In this document: piece by piece, positions 1 through 9,648 of the stretch | How the letters are laid out: every line of letters starts with the position of its first letter | Position numbering within the stretch: position 1 is the first letter of the stretch | Assembly (NCBI GenBank): GCA_040756745.1 | Contig: JBFLYO010000006.1 | Location: 62,001 to 126,000 of the forward strand | DNA: 64,000 nucleotides | Direction: 5' to 3' | From: JBFLYO01 sp040756745 | GTDB lineage: Bacteria > Bacteroidota > Ignavibacteria > UBA10030 > UBA6906 | Translations under genes and position numbers: made by a program | The notes under the pieces: model-generated | What the model was told of the DNA's origin: nothing | Database searches by the model: none | Seen by the model: only the letters and a program-made list of their open reading frames with translations

Positions 1-915
1 GTATTGATGACCGATGACGCAACGATTCTTCGTGTGATGGAACGGTGTCGGGAGGTCGGTGCGCTTCCATGCATCCACGCGGAGAACGGAAGCGTCATCG
101 ATCACTTTGTCCGGCGTGCTCTCGCCAAGGGGCAGACGGCGCCTGTCTATCATGCGTTAACCCGCCCACCTGCCGTCGAAGCAGAGGCGACTCACCGAGC
201 GATCCAGCTCGCTGAGCTTGCCCATGCGCCGCTGTACATCGTCCATGTCACATGCAGCGGTGCGGCAGAACAAGTCCGGATGGCGAGGGATCGAGGCCTC
301 CGGGTCGCTGGCGAGACGTGCCCGCAGTACCTGCTCCTTTCGATTTCGGATCTTGAACGGCCGGAGTTCGAGGGGGCGAAATACGTCCTCACTCCGCCGC
401 TTCGCGAGGCCTCGAATCACAGGGCTCTCTGGGAAGCGCTGGCACTGAATCATTTGCAGGTTGTCTCGACAGACCATTGCCCGTTCTTCTATGCCACACA
501 GAAGCTGGCGGACACAACCGATTTCACCCGCATTCCGAATGGCGGCCCCGGCATCGAGAATCGGGTGGAGCTCCTTTATCACTTTGGTGTGAACGAAAGA
601 AGGGTCTCTCTCGGTCGATGGATCGACCTGGTTTCGACGACGCCGGCGAAATTGTTCGGGCTCTACCCGAAGAAAGGGACAATTCGGGCGGGCACTGATG
701 CGGATCTGGTTCTCTGGAATCCGGGAAAGCGCCACACGATCTCGGCATCGACGCATCATATGCATGTGGACTATTCATTATATGAAGGGATCACGGTGAC
801 CGGGGGAGCCGAAACCGTGATCGCGCGCGGCGACATCATTGTGCGGGATGGGATATGGAGCGGGAAGGCCGGGAAGGGCCGGTTCGTCAAGCGCTCCTCT
901 AGCGGGGTCCCTTGA
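1..915 (+). CDS. hyuA: Dihydropyrimidinase/hydantoinase, 5' end outside window
   Basis: This is the C-terminal two thirds of a cyclic amidohydrolase of the D-hydantoinase/dihydropyrimidinase family, which opens hydantoin or dihydropyrimidine rings to N-carbamoyl amino acids. The reading frame is open to base 1 and begins in the stretch that normally follows the carboxylated-lysine motif, so the HxH metal site and that lysine lie upstream of the window. The remaining metal ligands are visible: HAENG, the His in YIVHVTC and the Asp in STDHCP. It is the first visible gene of the molybdenum-hydroxylase cluster, 36 bp before the 2Fe-2S/FAD subunit, and corresponds to hyuA of the E. coli yge cluster. 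The substrate inside this pathway is inferred, not shown. Confidence 0.9.
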   Translation, partial: VLMTDDATILRVMERCREVGALPCIHAENGSVIDHFVRRALAKGQTAPVYHALTRPPAVEAEATHRAIQLAELAHAPLYIVHVTCSGAAEQVRMARDRGLRVAGETCPQYLLLSISDLERPEFEGAKYVLTPPLREASNHRALWEALALNHLQVVSTDHCPFFYATQKLADTTDFTRIPNGGPGIENRVELLYHFGVNERRVSLGRWIDLVSTTPAKLFGLYPKKGTIRAGTDADLVLWNPGKRHTISASTHHMHVDYSLYEGITVTGGAETVIARGDIIVRDGIWSGKAGKGRFVKRSSSGVP

Positions 916-951
916 GATTCTCCTGTGCGCATGACATCGCGGACGCATGAG

Positions 952-2400
952 ATGAAGACATCAATCGAATTCCTGCTCGACAATAGCTTAGTGACCGTCG
1001 ACTGCCACCCCCGATCGGGGCTGAGCCCGACGACGACTGTCCTCAACTATCTCCGGAGCCTCCCCCAGCACAAGGGGGTGAAAGAAGGGTGTGCAGAAGG
1101 GGACTGCGGGGCATGCACTATCGTCCTCGGCGAGCTGGTTGGCGGTCGTCTGCGGTACAGGGCCGTTGACTCCTGCCTCGTTTTCCTCCCGATGCTTCAC
1201 GGAAAACAGTTGATCACCATCGAGAACCTGAAATCCTCTGATGGCACACTCCACCCGGTTCAACAGGCAATGATTGATACCTACGGGAGCCAGTGCGGTT
1301 TCTGCACACCGGGAATCGTTATGTCGATGTTTGCGCTCTACGAAAACGATGTTACACCGACTGAATCCGGGATCCGCATGGCGCTGGCCGGCAACCTCTG
1401 CAGGTGTACCGGATACAAACCGATCATCGAGGCAACCATGGTTGCGTGCGGCAGGGAGAGAGTACATCGGTCCCTTGAGGAGACGGAGCGCACAATCAAG
1501 TTGCTGGAGAGCATTTCTTCCGATTCCATAGTGCTTTCGACAGAGCGGCAGACGTATGTTCGCCCGGCGACAATTCTGGAGGCGCTGGAGTTCAGACGGG
1601 ACCACCCGGATGCTCTTGTCATGAACGGTGCAACTGACGTCGCGTTGCGAATCACGAAAAAGCACGAACTCCTCCCGCTCATTCTTGATCTCTCGGGTGT
1701 CGGCGGCTTGCGCGGATGGTCGGAGGCCGAAGACGGGGTCAATGTTGCTGCCGGCACGACAATGGAGGAATTCCTCGGACTGTGCCACGGCCGGTATCCG
1801 GCTCTTGCCAAGATGCTCGGGGTCTTTGGCAGCCCGCAGATCCGCAATCTTGCGACCGTTGGGGGGAATCTCGCGACAGCATCGCCTGTCGGCGACCTGA
1901 TGCCTGTTCTGATCGCTCACCGTGCGCTCATACTGCTCCGAAGCACCCGTGGGGAGCGGCGAGTATCCGCCACGGATTTTGTCGCCGGCTATCGCCGCAC
2001 TGCTGCCTCACATGACGAGCTCATAACGAGAGTGACCCTTCCCCGCGTCCCTGCGGACACATTGGTCAGGTCCTATAAAATCTCAAAGCGGCGTGATCTT
2101 GATATTGCCACGGTCAGCAGCGGATTCCGAATCGAGCTGGAGAACGGGAATCGTGTCAGAGAGGTCATCCTCGCGTATGGAGGGATGGCTGACCGCGTCA
2201 AACGTGCGGCGGACGCGGAGGCGTTTCTGCGCGGGAAACCGTGGAACCGCCCCACGGTGGAGAAAGCAATGGAGGTCGTTGGGACGGATTTCTCCCCAAT
2301 CTCCGACGTGCGTGGGAGCGCGGCGATGCGAACGATCGCCGCGAAGAACCTGCTCCTCAAGTTCTGGGCAGAAACTGCCGGGAACGGAGGTGGAGAGTGA
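952..2400 (+). CDS. xdhA: Xanthine dehydrogenase-type small subunit, fused 2Fe-2S and FAD domains
   Basis: A 482-residue electron-transfer subunit of a molybdenum hydroxylase. The N-terminal third has two [2Fe-2S] modules: the plant-type cluster in GCAEGDCGACTIVLG and the alpha-helical cluster made by CGFCTPG and NLCRCTGY. The C-terminal part is the FAD domain with the ATVGGNLATASPVGD flavin-binding loop, then a CO dehydrogenase flavoprotein C-terminal domain. The ATG at 952 was chosen because it opens directly into the ferredoxin fold; in-frame GTG 925 and ATG 931 are possible but add unlikely residues. The next gene, the molybdopterin subunit, starts 2 bp after this stop, so the two are surely made together. 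Electrons from substrate hydroxylation should pass Mo to 2Fe-2S to FAD to NAD. Confidence 0.93.
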   Translation: MKTSIEFLLDNSLVTVDCHPRSGLSPTTTVLNYLRSLPQHKGVKEGCAEGDCGACTIVLGELVGGRLRYRAVDSCLVFLPMLHGKQLITIENLKSSDGTLHPVQQAMIDTYGSQCGFCTPGIVMSMFALYENDVTPTESGIRMALAGNLCRCTGYKPIIEATMVACGRERVHRSLEETERTIKLLESISSDSIVLSTERQTYVRPATILEALEFRRDHPDALVMNGATDVALRITKKHELLPLILDLSGVGGLRGWSEAEDGVNVAAGTTMEEFLGLCHGRYPALAKMLGVFGSPQIRNLATVGGNLATASPVGDLMPVLIAHRALILLRSTRGERRVSATDFVAGYRRTAASHDELITRVTLPRVPADTLVRSYKISKRRDLDIATVSSGFRIELENGNRVREVILAYGGMADRVKRAADAEAFLRGKPWNRPTVEKAMEVVGTDFSPISDVRGSAAMRTIAAKNLLLKFWAETAGNGGGE

Positions 2401-2401
2401 C

Positions 2402-4738
2402 ATGAAGCAGACACCACATGAGAGCGCGTGGCTCCATGTCACGGGAGAGGCAGTGTATGTCGATGATATGCCCGCGATTGAGCGCCTCCTTGTTGGCAGA
2501 GTCGTCTACAGTCCGGAAGCACATGCGCGGATTCAGTCCGTCGATCTCGCAGCTGCCAGGGCCGTGCCGGGAGTGCATGCGGTCCTCTCCGCCGCGGACA
2601 TTCCCGGGGCCAACCAGATGGGCCCTGTGGTCCATGATGAGCCCTGTCTTGCCGACGGGGAAGTGATGTTCGTCGGGCAGGCGGTGTTCCTCATTGCCGC
2701 CGAGACCGAGCAGCAGTGTCGGGAGGCGGAGCGGCTGATCCAAATTTCGTATGATCCTCTCGAAGCCATCCTGAGCATCGAGGCTGCTATGGCAAAGAAC
2801 TCCATGCTCGGTGCTCAGCGGACCATGTCGCGTGGTTCGGTGGACGAAGCGTTGAAGACAGCCCCGCATCGTCTCAGCGGTGAGCTGCGGACAGGGGCGC
2901 AGGAACACTGGTATCTCGAATCTCAGGTCTCCCTCTGCGTGCCAGGCGAGTGCCGCGAGATGCATGTGTACAGCTCAACACAGAATCCCTCCGAGACTCA
3001 GTCTCTCGTTGCGGGAGTGCTCGGCATGCCCAAGAATGAAGTGATCGTCGAGGTCCGCCGCATTGGCGGAGGTTTTGGGGGGAAGGAAACACAGGCGAAT
3101 CACGTTGCGTGCTGGACGGCTCTCCTGTGCCGGGCAACGGGACGACCAGTGAAAATCAGGTTGTTCAGAGATGACGATATGATCATGACCGGGAAGCGCC
3201 ATCGCTTCCTCTCCCGGTACGAAGTCGGGTTTGACGGTGACGGGCGGCTTCTCGCGGCAAAGTTTGAACTCAACAGTGACGCGGGGGCGGCGACCGATCT
3301 CTCGCATGCGGTTATGGAACGTGCCATGCTCCACTCTGACAGCGCATACTACGTTCCAAACATGACTGTCATGTCGCGCGTGTGGCGGACGAATCTTCCT
3401 TCGAATACCGCCTGCCGCGGGTTCGGAGGTCCACAGGGCATGGCATTAATGGAAACGGTGATTGACCGCATTGCCCGTACACTTAAGAAAGATGCTGCGG
3501 ACGTACGGATGCTGAACTTCTACGGAACGGAAGACCGGAATGTGACGCACTACGGTCAGACCGTCGAGAACAACCGGCTCCACATGATCCATGACAAGGT
3601 GATAACATCGGCGGATTACCGGAAGAGGCGTCGGGAAATTGACGTATACAACGCGATGCACGAATTCCAGAAGAAAGGTCTTGCGCTCACCCCCGTCAAG
3701 TTTGGTATTTCCTTTACCACGACCTTCCTGAACCAGGCGGGCGCACTCGTTGTGGTGTATGACGACGGAACGGTACTCCTCAATCACGGCGGGACCGAGA
3801 TGGGGCAGGGGCTGCATACGAAGATCAGGCAAATCGCCGCGGCGGAGTTCGGGGTCAGCGTCGACATGGTGAAACTCACTCCCACCAACACATCGAAGGT
3901 GCCGAACAGTCCGCCCACCGCTGCCTCGACGGGAACGGATCTGAATGGCGCCGCGGTGAAAAATGCAATCGAGAAGCTGAAGCGCAGGATTGCTGATGGC
4001 GTGAGCGCGGTCTTCAACGAAAAGGATTCTTCGGTCCAGACGGACACGAACGATATCGTTTTCTGTGACAACTGGATTCTGGACAGCCGGCATCCAGACA
4101 GGCGCATGGATTTCCGGGAGGCAGTGAGACTCATGCGACTCCGGCAGGTCAGCCTCAGCGCTACTGGATTCTATCGAACACCCGGGATCGGATGGGACAA
4201 GATGAAGGGGGTAGGCCGGCCGTTTCATTACTATGCCTTCGGCATGGCGGTGAGCGAAGTCCTCGTTGATATTCTGACTGGGTCTGTCGACCTCCTGAGG
4301 ACGGACATTCTGCATGATGTCGGCGATTCGGTCAACCCCGGAATAGACGTTGGCCAGACCTGTGGGGCGTTTGTGCAAGGATTGGGCTGGGTAACAACCG
4401 AGGATATCAAATGGGATGTGCGGGGAAATCTCCTGACCCATTCGCCCGACACGTACAAGATTCCGACGGCGAACGACATCCCGAAGGATTTTCGGGTCTC
4501 GCTCCTCAAGGATGTTCCCAACCCCACGGTGGTCGGGAGAAGCAAGGCGGTTGGTGAGCCGCCGCTTATGTTGGCGCTCTCTGTCTGGCTTGCAATAAAG
4601 GATGCAATTTCATCCGTTGACAACCATGAGGCCGAGCCGGAATACTCACTCCCCGCGACGAACGAGGTCATTCTCCTTTCCGTCGACCGTCTCCGGAAGA
4701 AGCGTCAGACAACAGCGACGGGATCCAAGGTCACATGA
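2402..4738 (+). CDS. xdhB: Xanthine dehydrogenase-type molybdopterin-binding large subunit
   Basis: A 778-residue catalytic subunit that holds the molybdenum-molybdopterin cofactor and hydroxylates a purine-like heterocycle. Seen in the sequence: the aldehyde oxidase/xanthine dehydrogenase a/b hammerhead domain at the N-terminus, the Mo-binding IGGGFGGKE and TACRGFGGPQG loops, and a C-terminal VGEPPLM motif bearing the active-site glutamate. The ATG at 2402 has a strong Shine-Dalgarno sequence (GGAGG at about 2387) and sits 2 bp after the previous stop; open frame further upstream overlaps the small subunit and is not used. It overlaps the next gene by 4 bp (ATGA). Its length fits bacterial XdhB. 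The exact substrate (xanthine, hypoxanthine or another) cannot be read from motifs alone. Confidence 0.93.
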   Translation: MKQTPHESAWLHVTGEAVYVDDMPAIERLLVGRVVYSPEAHARIQSVDLAAARAVPGVHAVLSAADIPGANQMGPVVHDEPCLADGEVMFVGQAVFLIAAETEQQCREAERLIQISYDPLEAILSIEAAMAKNSMLGAQRTMSRGSVDEALKTAPHRLSGELRTGAQEHWYLESQVSLCVPGECREMHVYSSTQNPSETQSLVAGVLGMPKNEVIVEVRRIGGGFGGKETQANHVACWTALLCRATGRPVKIRLFRDDDMIMTGKRHRFLSRYEVGFDGDGRLLAAKFELNSDAGAATDLSHAVMERAMLHSDSAYYVPNMTVMSRVWRTNLPSNTACRGFGGPQGMALMETVIDRIARTLKKDAADVRMLNFYGTEDRNVTHYGQTVENNRLHMIHDKVITSADYRKRRREIDVYNAMHEFQKKGLALTPVKFGISFTTTFLNQAGALVVVYDDGTVLLNHGGTEMGQGLHTKIRQIAAAEFGVSVDMVKLTPTNTSKVPNSPPTAASTGTDLNGAAVKNAIEKLKRRIADGVSAVFNEKDSSVQTDTNDIVFCDNWILDSRHPDRRMDFREAVRLMRLRQVSLSATGFYRTPGIGWDKMKGVGRPFHYYAFGMAVSEVLVDILTGSVDLLRTDILHDVGDSVNPGIDVGQTCGAFVQGLGWVTTEDIKWDVRGNLLTHSPDTYKIPTANDIPKDFRVSLLKDVPNPTVVGRSKAVGEPPLMLALSVWLAIKDAISSVDNHEAEPEYSLPATNEVILLSVDRLRKKRQTTATGSKVT

Positions 4739-5997
4739 TGCCGCGACCTCCTCTCACCGTCACCGGACTTCGCTGTTTGCTCTGCGACGCTGTCTACGTT
4801 CACGGCAATCTGTCTACCTGCCCTCGATGTGGCGAACAGGGTATTCTCGACGCTGAGTATGATTTCAGCAAAGTCGCCGCGGCGCATCAGCAACCCGTCA
4901 ACCGCCCCGCGAACATCTGGCGCTACCTCAATCTGCTTCCTGTTTCGCCCGACATTCCGGCGCCTGCTCTTGATGTTGGCTGGACTCCGGTGTACGATGT
5001 CCCCCGTCTTGCCGAACTCGTTGGCGTGACTCGGCTCTTGCTCAAAGACGACGGACAGAACCCGACAGGTTCACTCAAGGACCGGGCAAGCGCGATCGGC
5101 GTAATGAAGGCGAGGGAGTTCGGCCATCGGGAAATTGCGTGCGCTTCAACCGGAAATGCGGCGTCCTCGCTTGCCGGTCTTGCAGCTGCATTCGGACTCC
5201 AGAGCTACATTTTCGTTCCGGAACGAGCGGTGGATCCGAAAGTCACGCAGCTTTTGATCTTTGGCGCGACTGTCTTCAGAGTTCGCGGATCATACGAAGA
5301 TGCCTTTGAACTCTGTCGACAGGCGTGTCAGACCTTTGGCTGGTACAACCGAAACAGCGGCATCAACCCCTTTCTTGTCGAAGGGAAGAAGACTGCAGGA
5401 CTTGAAATCGCGGAACAGTGTAGAGAAGCGATGCCCGACTGGGTCGTTGTTTCCGTCGGTGATGGCTGCACGATTGGAGGAATCGGGAAGGGGCTGCAGG
5501 AGATGCATCGCCTTGGGTTTATCCCGCGAGTTCCGCGTCTCCTCGGCGTCCAGGCCGACGGCGCACGGCCGATTGTCGATGCCTTTGTCTCGGGACGGGA
5601 GCTCGTTCCTTCACGATCGAACACGATTGCCGACAGTATTGCAGTCGGGACCCCGCGCAACTGGCGCCGCGCGATTACCCAGGTGCGTGAATCGGGCGGA
5701 GCGATGATTGCGGTGACCGACGATGAGATCCTCGATGCAATGCGTATCACGGCACGGCTTGGCGGTGTGTTCGGTGAGCCGGCGGGCGTTGCAGGAGTGG
5801 CGGGGCTCCGCAGAGCGGTGGATCACGGATTACTACAGAGGGGGGATACGGCACTGGTCGTCATCACGGGGAACGGCCTGAAAGACATTCAGACTGCGCG
5901 CCTGGCCGCAGGTCAGGAAATGCACGTCGAGCCACGGCTCGATGCGGTGAGAGCAGCGATTGCACGTATGCCAAACAAGACTTCCGCTGTTCCATGA
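4735..5997 (+). CDS. Threonine synthase-like PLP enzyme with N-terminal zinc ribbon
   Basis: A 420-residue fold-type II PLP enzyme closest in layout to threonine synthase. A zinc ribbon comes first (Cys14, Cys17, Cys30, Cys33), then the PLP domain with the Schiff-base lysine in PTGSLKDR (Lys115), the substrate loop ASTGNAASS and the phosphate-binding VGDGCTIGG. It overlaps both neighbours by 4 bp (ATGA), so it belongs to the catabolic operon and not to a threonine biosynthesis locus. In the E. coli cluster the PLP member is YgeX, a diaminopropionate ammonia-lyase. This protein may fill a similar elimination role, but that is inference; a normal threonine synthase or a threonine/serine dehydratase-like activity remains possible. 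Confidence 0.8.
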   Translation: MMPRPPLTVTGLRCLLCDAVYVHGNLSTCPRCGEQGILDAEYDFSKVAAAHQQPVNRPANIWRYLNLLPVSPDIPAPALDVGWTPVYDVPRLAELVGVTRLLLKDDGQNPTGSLKDRASAIGVMKAREFGHREIACASTGNAASSLAGLAAAFGLQSYIFVPERAVDPKVTQLLIFGATVFRVRGSYEDAFELCRQACQTFGWYNRNSGINPFLVEGKKTAGLEIAEQCREAMPDWVVVSVGDGCTIGGIGKGLQEMHRLGFIPRVPRLLGVQADGARPIVDAFVSGRELVPSRSNTIADSIAVGTPRNWRRAITQVRESGGAMIAVTDDEILDAMRITARLGGVFGEPAGVAGVAGLRRAVDHGLLQRGDTALVVITGNGLKDIQTARLAAGQEMHVEPRLDAVRAAIARMPNKTSAVP

Positions 5998-7301
5998 ATT
6001 CACTGCTCCTGAAAAACGGTCTCTGTGTGACGCTCGCTCCGTTGGCCCTTGAGCGGGTTGATCTGAGGCTCTCCGGTGGCGCCATTGTGGAACAGGGTCA
6101 AGACCTCCGACCGGAAAACGGAGACATCGTTGTCGATCTCACGGGCAAGATCGTGATGCCGGGCCTTGTCTGTTCACACACTCATTTGTATTCGAGTTTC
6201 TCCCGAGGTATGCCGGGTCCCGACACTTCCCCGTCCACCTTTCTCGAGATTCTGCAGAGAATCTGGTGGAGACTCGACCGGGCGCTGGACGCGGAAACGA
6301 TCTATTTCAGTGCTCTTGCCGGTGCACTGGACGCTGCACGGTGCGGCGTGACAACGGTCGTGGATCACCACTCCTCGCCTCATGCAGTCAGCGGCTCACT
6401 GTCGCTCATCGCGAAAGCGCTTGCAGAAGTTGGCCTCCGCGGAGTCCTCTGTTACGAGACTTCCGACCGCGACGGTATTGACTGCCGTGATCAGGGACTC
6501 GCGGAGAATGAGGAGTTTCTCAAAGGGCATTCCTCTCACGACATGTATCGTGGATTGGCAGGTGGTCATGCATCGTTCACCTTGTCGGACGAGTCTCTGC
6601 GTAAGCTGGGTGAGATTGCAGAGCGCTTTGACACGGGGGTGCATGTTCACCTGGCGGAGGCCGATACGGATCCGCAGATGACGGAGTTGAAGTTCGGCCG
6701 GTCGATTCTTGACCGATTTACAGCGTCCGGGATTCTGCGTCGGCGGTCGGTCTTTGCCCATTGCATCCATCTGACTCACGACGATTTTGCCAGGCTCCGT
6801 TCGAGCGGAGCATGGCTTGTTCACAACCCTCGGTCGAATATGAACAATCGGGTTGGACAAGCACGGCTCGGCGAATTTGGCGCGAGGATAGCCCTCGGGA
6901 CCGATGGGCTTCCGCCGGACATGTTTGAGGAGCTGCGTGCGGCATTCTTCAAGAATCAGGAAGGGCGGACAGTCGCGAAGGAGGTATTTGTAGCAATGCT
7001 GGATAACGGGCAACAGCTTATCTCCGAAATATTCGGGCGACAGTTCGGCAATTTTCGGAAGAACGCGCCCGCCGATTTGATTGTGGTCGACTATGTGCCC
7101 CCGACACCCATGACGCAGCAGAATCTTTCCTCCCACCTTTTTTTCGGGCTTCGTTCATCTATGGTGGAGTCCGTGATGGTGAATGGACGGTGGCTTGTAC
7201 GAAACCGGGCGTTTGTGCATCTGAACGAACAGGAACTTCTCCGTGGCGCAGCCGATGCCGCCCGCAGACTCTGGAGCGCAATGCATGCCATCACAGTATA
7301 A
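5994..7301 (+). CDS. ssnA: Putative aminohydrolase SsnA
   Basis: A 435-residue metal-dependent amidohydrolase of the SsnA/cytosine deaminase-like group. The expected metal ligands are seen: HTHLYSSFSRGM (HxH), HVHLAEADTD, HCIH and the aspartate in LGTDGLPPDM. SsnA is a marker of gene clusters for molybdenum hydroxylases and anaerobic purine breakdown, where it is thought to hydrolyse a purine-derived ring. The start at 5994 overlaps the previous stop (ATGA), and the stop lies 17 bp inside the next gene. Position beside two Mo-hydroxylase sets supports the SsnA assignment over a guanine deaminase, to which it is also related. Confidence 0.85.
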   Translation: MNSLLLKNGLCVTLAPLALERVDLRLSGGAIVEQGQDLRPENGDIVVDLTGKIVMPGLVCSHTHLYSSFSRGMPGPDTSPSTFLEILQRIWWRLDRALDAETIYFSALAGALDAARCGVTTVVDHHSSPHAVSGSLSLIAKALAEVGLRGVLCYETSDRDGIDCRDQGLAENEEFLKGHSSHDMYRGLAGGHASFTLSDESLRKLGEIAERFDTGVHVHLAEADTDPQMTELKFGRSILDRFTASGILRRRSVFAHCIHLTHDDFARLRSSGAWLVHNPRSNMNNRVGQARLGEFGARIALGTDGLPPDMFEELRAAFFKNQEGRTVAKEVFVAMLDNGQQLISEIFGRQFGNFRKNAPADLIVVDYVPPTPMTQQNLSSHLFFGLRSSMVESVMVNGRWLVRNRAFVHLNEQELLRGAADAARRLWSAMHAITV

Positions 7302-9648
7302 CATCGTCGGTACAAAGCAGCGGCGGGTGGATGCATGGGGGAAGGTGACCGGCAGGGCAAAATTTGCCGAGGATTACAACGTTGCCCACCAGCTGACGGG
7401 ACGCGTCCTTCGTGCCGCTTACCCGCACGCACGAATTCTCCGGATCGATACTTCGAAAGCGGAGCGACTCCCCGGCGTTGCCGCTGTGCTCACGGCCAAG
7501 GACGTGCCGGGGAGCAAGGTCTTTGGCATCGTGACGCAGAACCAGTATGTCCTTGCCGAAGATGTCACCCGCTACCTGGGTGACGGAGTTGCCCTTGTTG
7601 CAGCCGTTTCCCGCAAGGTCGCCGATGAGGCGCTCACCCTGATTAAAGTCGACTACGAGCCGCTTCCCATCGTGAGCGATCCGGAAGAAGCCATGAAACC
7701 TGATGCCCCGAAGATCCACGGTGAAAGTAATATCTTCGTGCATCACAAGGTCAGGAAGGGAGATATCAACAGCGGTTTTGCACAGGCCGACTTCGTCATT
7801 GAACGAAGGTTTAAGACTCAGTTTGTCGAACATGCCTATATCGAACCGGAGGCGGTTCTTGCGGAACCGGGAGAACAGGGAGGTGTCCGGATCACCGGTT
7901 CAATCCAGAATCTGTTCTCGTCGCGCCGCTCGGTGGCTGCGGCGCTCACAATTGATCTGAACAAGGTACAGCTGATCCAGTCCACACTCGGCGGCTCGTT
8001 CGGCGGGAAGGACGAGGTGATGACCTCGATGTGCTGTCGTGCCGGCCTGCTCGCGCTCGTGACCGGCAAACCGGTGAAGATGGTCAACACTCGGGAAGAG
8101 TCGATGCTCGAGAGCTACAAACGTCATCCTTACGCTCTCTACTATAGATGGGGTGCGAAGAACGACGGAACGATCGTTGCCATGGAGATTCGCATCATTG
8201 CCGACGGAGGTGCGTATGCCTCGATGAGCCCGTTCGTTACCTGGCGCTCTGTTGTTCAGGCGACCGGGCCGTACCACTGCGAGAACGTCAAAACCGATGT
8301 CTACGCAGTCTATACGAACAACAATTATACGGGCGCCATGCGGGGATTCGGGTCTCCGCAAGTCAATTTTGCCATTGAATCGATGATGGACGAACTGGCC
8401 GAGCATGTGGGGAAGGACCCATTGGAAATCCGAGTCCAGAACTGCTTCACCCGGGGGTCCGTGACAGCTACCGGACAGAAGCTCGATCATACAGTCAGCC
8501 TGAAACAGGTACTCAACGAAGCCGCCGCTGTGGCTGATTTTCAGAAGAAATGGAAGGCGTATCGTTCAGCATCCCCCGCGCCGAAGAAACGTGGAATCGG
8601 ACTTGCATGCAGTTATCGGGGTGTGTCTCTGGGTGCCGAGGGGACAGATGCGGCAGGGGTCATCGTCTCGGTGCAGACCGACGGCAGCGTGATTCTCTCT
8701 TCCGGGGTGACGGACATGGGCCAGGGGGCTCAGGCACAGATGTCGCATATTGCGGCGGAAGTCCTTGGGATCACGATGGACCGGATCCAGTTCCTGAACA
8801 CGAACACCAGTCGTGTCCCCGACAGCGGGCCGACGGTTGCGTCACGGGGAACGATCATGGGGGGTTCGGCAGCCAAGAAAGGCGCCGAGATCGTTCGAGC
8901 CAGCCTTCTCGACGCCGGTGCGGAGATGACGGGAGTGCCCGCCGGAGACCTGTCGATCAAAAATGACTACCTTATCAAGTCAACCACCGGCGAACGGCTT
9001 GCCTCGTTTGCTGAACTCGCGGCGGAGTGCTTCAAGCAGGGAAGGCCTCTGATCGGATTGGGCTGGCACAAATCGCCGAAGACAAGCTGGGACAAAGAAG
9101 GGGGTCAGGGGACCGCGTATTTCACATTTGTGTACGGGACAAACATCGCGGAAGTGGAAGTCGACACCGAAACCGGCAAGACCGATGTCATCGATTTTGT
9201 TTCCGCGCACGAGGTCGGACAAACAATCAGCCGGGGCGGAGTGGAAGGTCAGATCTTTGGCGGTGTAGCCATGGGGGTGGGTTATGGACTGCTGGAGGAT
9301 TTCGAGATAGAGGACGGGACTCCCAAGCAGCTCAACTTTGATGAGTACCTCATCCCCACATCCATGGATGTCCCGCCCATCAGGACGGTTCTTGTCGAAA
9401 ACGCTGACCCGGCCGGTCCATTTGGAGCGAAATCGATCGGCGAGCCGGCAAATGAGATTGCGGCGCCGGCAATTGTGAGCGCGATCTTTAACGCGACGGG
9501 GAAACGGCTTACCGAAATCCCTGCATCGCTCGAACGAGTGCTGTTGGGTCATGCACTGAACAGGGGGGGGCCGCGAGGTTCGCTGCAGAAAGAGCTCCCC
9601 GAGGATACTGTGTGCAAGATACGGCCGGTCAGAAATGAGACCCTTTGA
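7285..9648 (+). CDS. Second molybdenum hydroxylase, molybdopterin-binding subunit
   Basis: A 787-residue Mo-binding subunit of the xanthine dehydrogenase family, distinct from the one at 2402. It has the hammerhead domain (VTGRAKFAEDY), the Mo loops LGGSFGGKDE and AMRGFGSPQ, and the C-terminal IGEPANE with the catalytic glutamate. The start at 7285 has GGAG 8 bp upstream and lies 17 bp inside ssnA; the longer frame from 7243 is not needed. Separate FAD and 2Fe-2S genes follow at once, so this enzyme is a three-subunit type, unlike the fused first set. It corresponds by position to the XdhD/XdhA component that accompanies SsnA and YgfM in E. coli. The two enzymes probably act on different intermediates. 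Confidence 0.9.
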   Translation: MPSQYNIVGTKQRRVDAWGKVTGRAKFAEDYNVAHQLTGRVLRAAYPHARILRIDTSKAERLPGVAAVLTAKDVPGSKVFGIVTQNQYVLAEDVTRYLGDGVALVAAVSRKVADEALTLIKVDYEPLPIVSDPEEAMKPDAPKIHGESNIFVHHKVRKGDINSGFAQADFVIERRFKTQFVEHAYIEPEAVLAEPGEQGGVRITGSIQNLFSSRRSVAAALTIDLNKVQLIQSTLGGSFGGKDEVMTSMCCRAGLLALVTGKPVKMVNTREESMLESYKRHPYALYYRWGAKNDGTIVAMEIRIIADGGAYASMSPFVTWRSVVQATGPYHCENVKTDVYAVYTNNNYTGAMRGFGSPQVNFAIESMMDELAEHVGKDPLEIRVQNCFTRGSVTATGQKLDHTVSLKQVLNEAAAVADFQKKWKAYRSASPAPKKRGIGLACSYRGVSLGAEGTDAAGVIVSVQTDGSVILSSGVTDMGQGAQAQMSHIAAEVLGITMDRIQFLNTNTSRVPDSGPTVASRGTIMGGSAAKKGAEIVRASLLDAGAEMTGVPAGDLSIKNDYLIKSTTGERLASFAELAAECFKQGRPLIGLGWHKSPKTSWDKEGGQGTAYFTFVYGTNIAEVEVDTETGKTDVIDFVSAHEVGQTISRGGVEGQIFGGVAMGVGYGLLEDFEIEDGTPKQLNFDEYLIPTSMDVPPIRTVLVENADPAGPFGAKSIGEPANEIAAPAIVSAIFNATGKRLTEIPASLERVLLGHALNRGGPRGSLQKELPEDTVCKIRPVRNETL

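Noticed and set aside
988..1920. 310-codon minus-strand ORF inside xdhA
   Set aside because: It is the antisense of a strongly conserved gene; its translation has no domain pattern.
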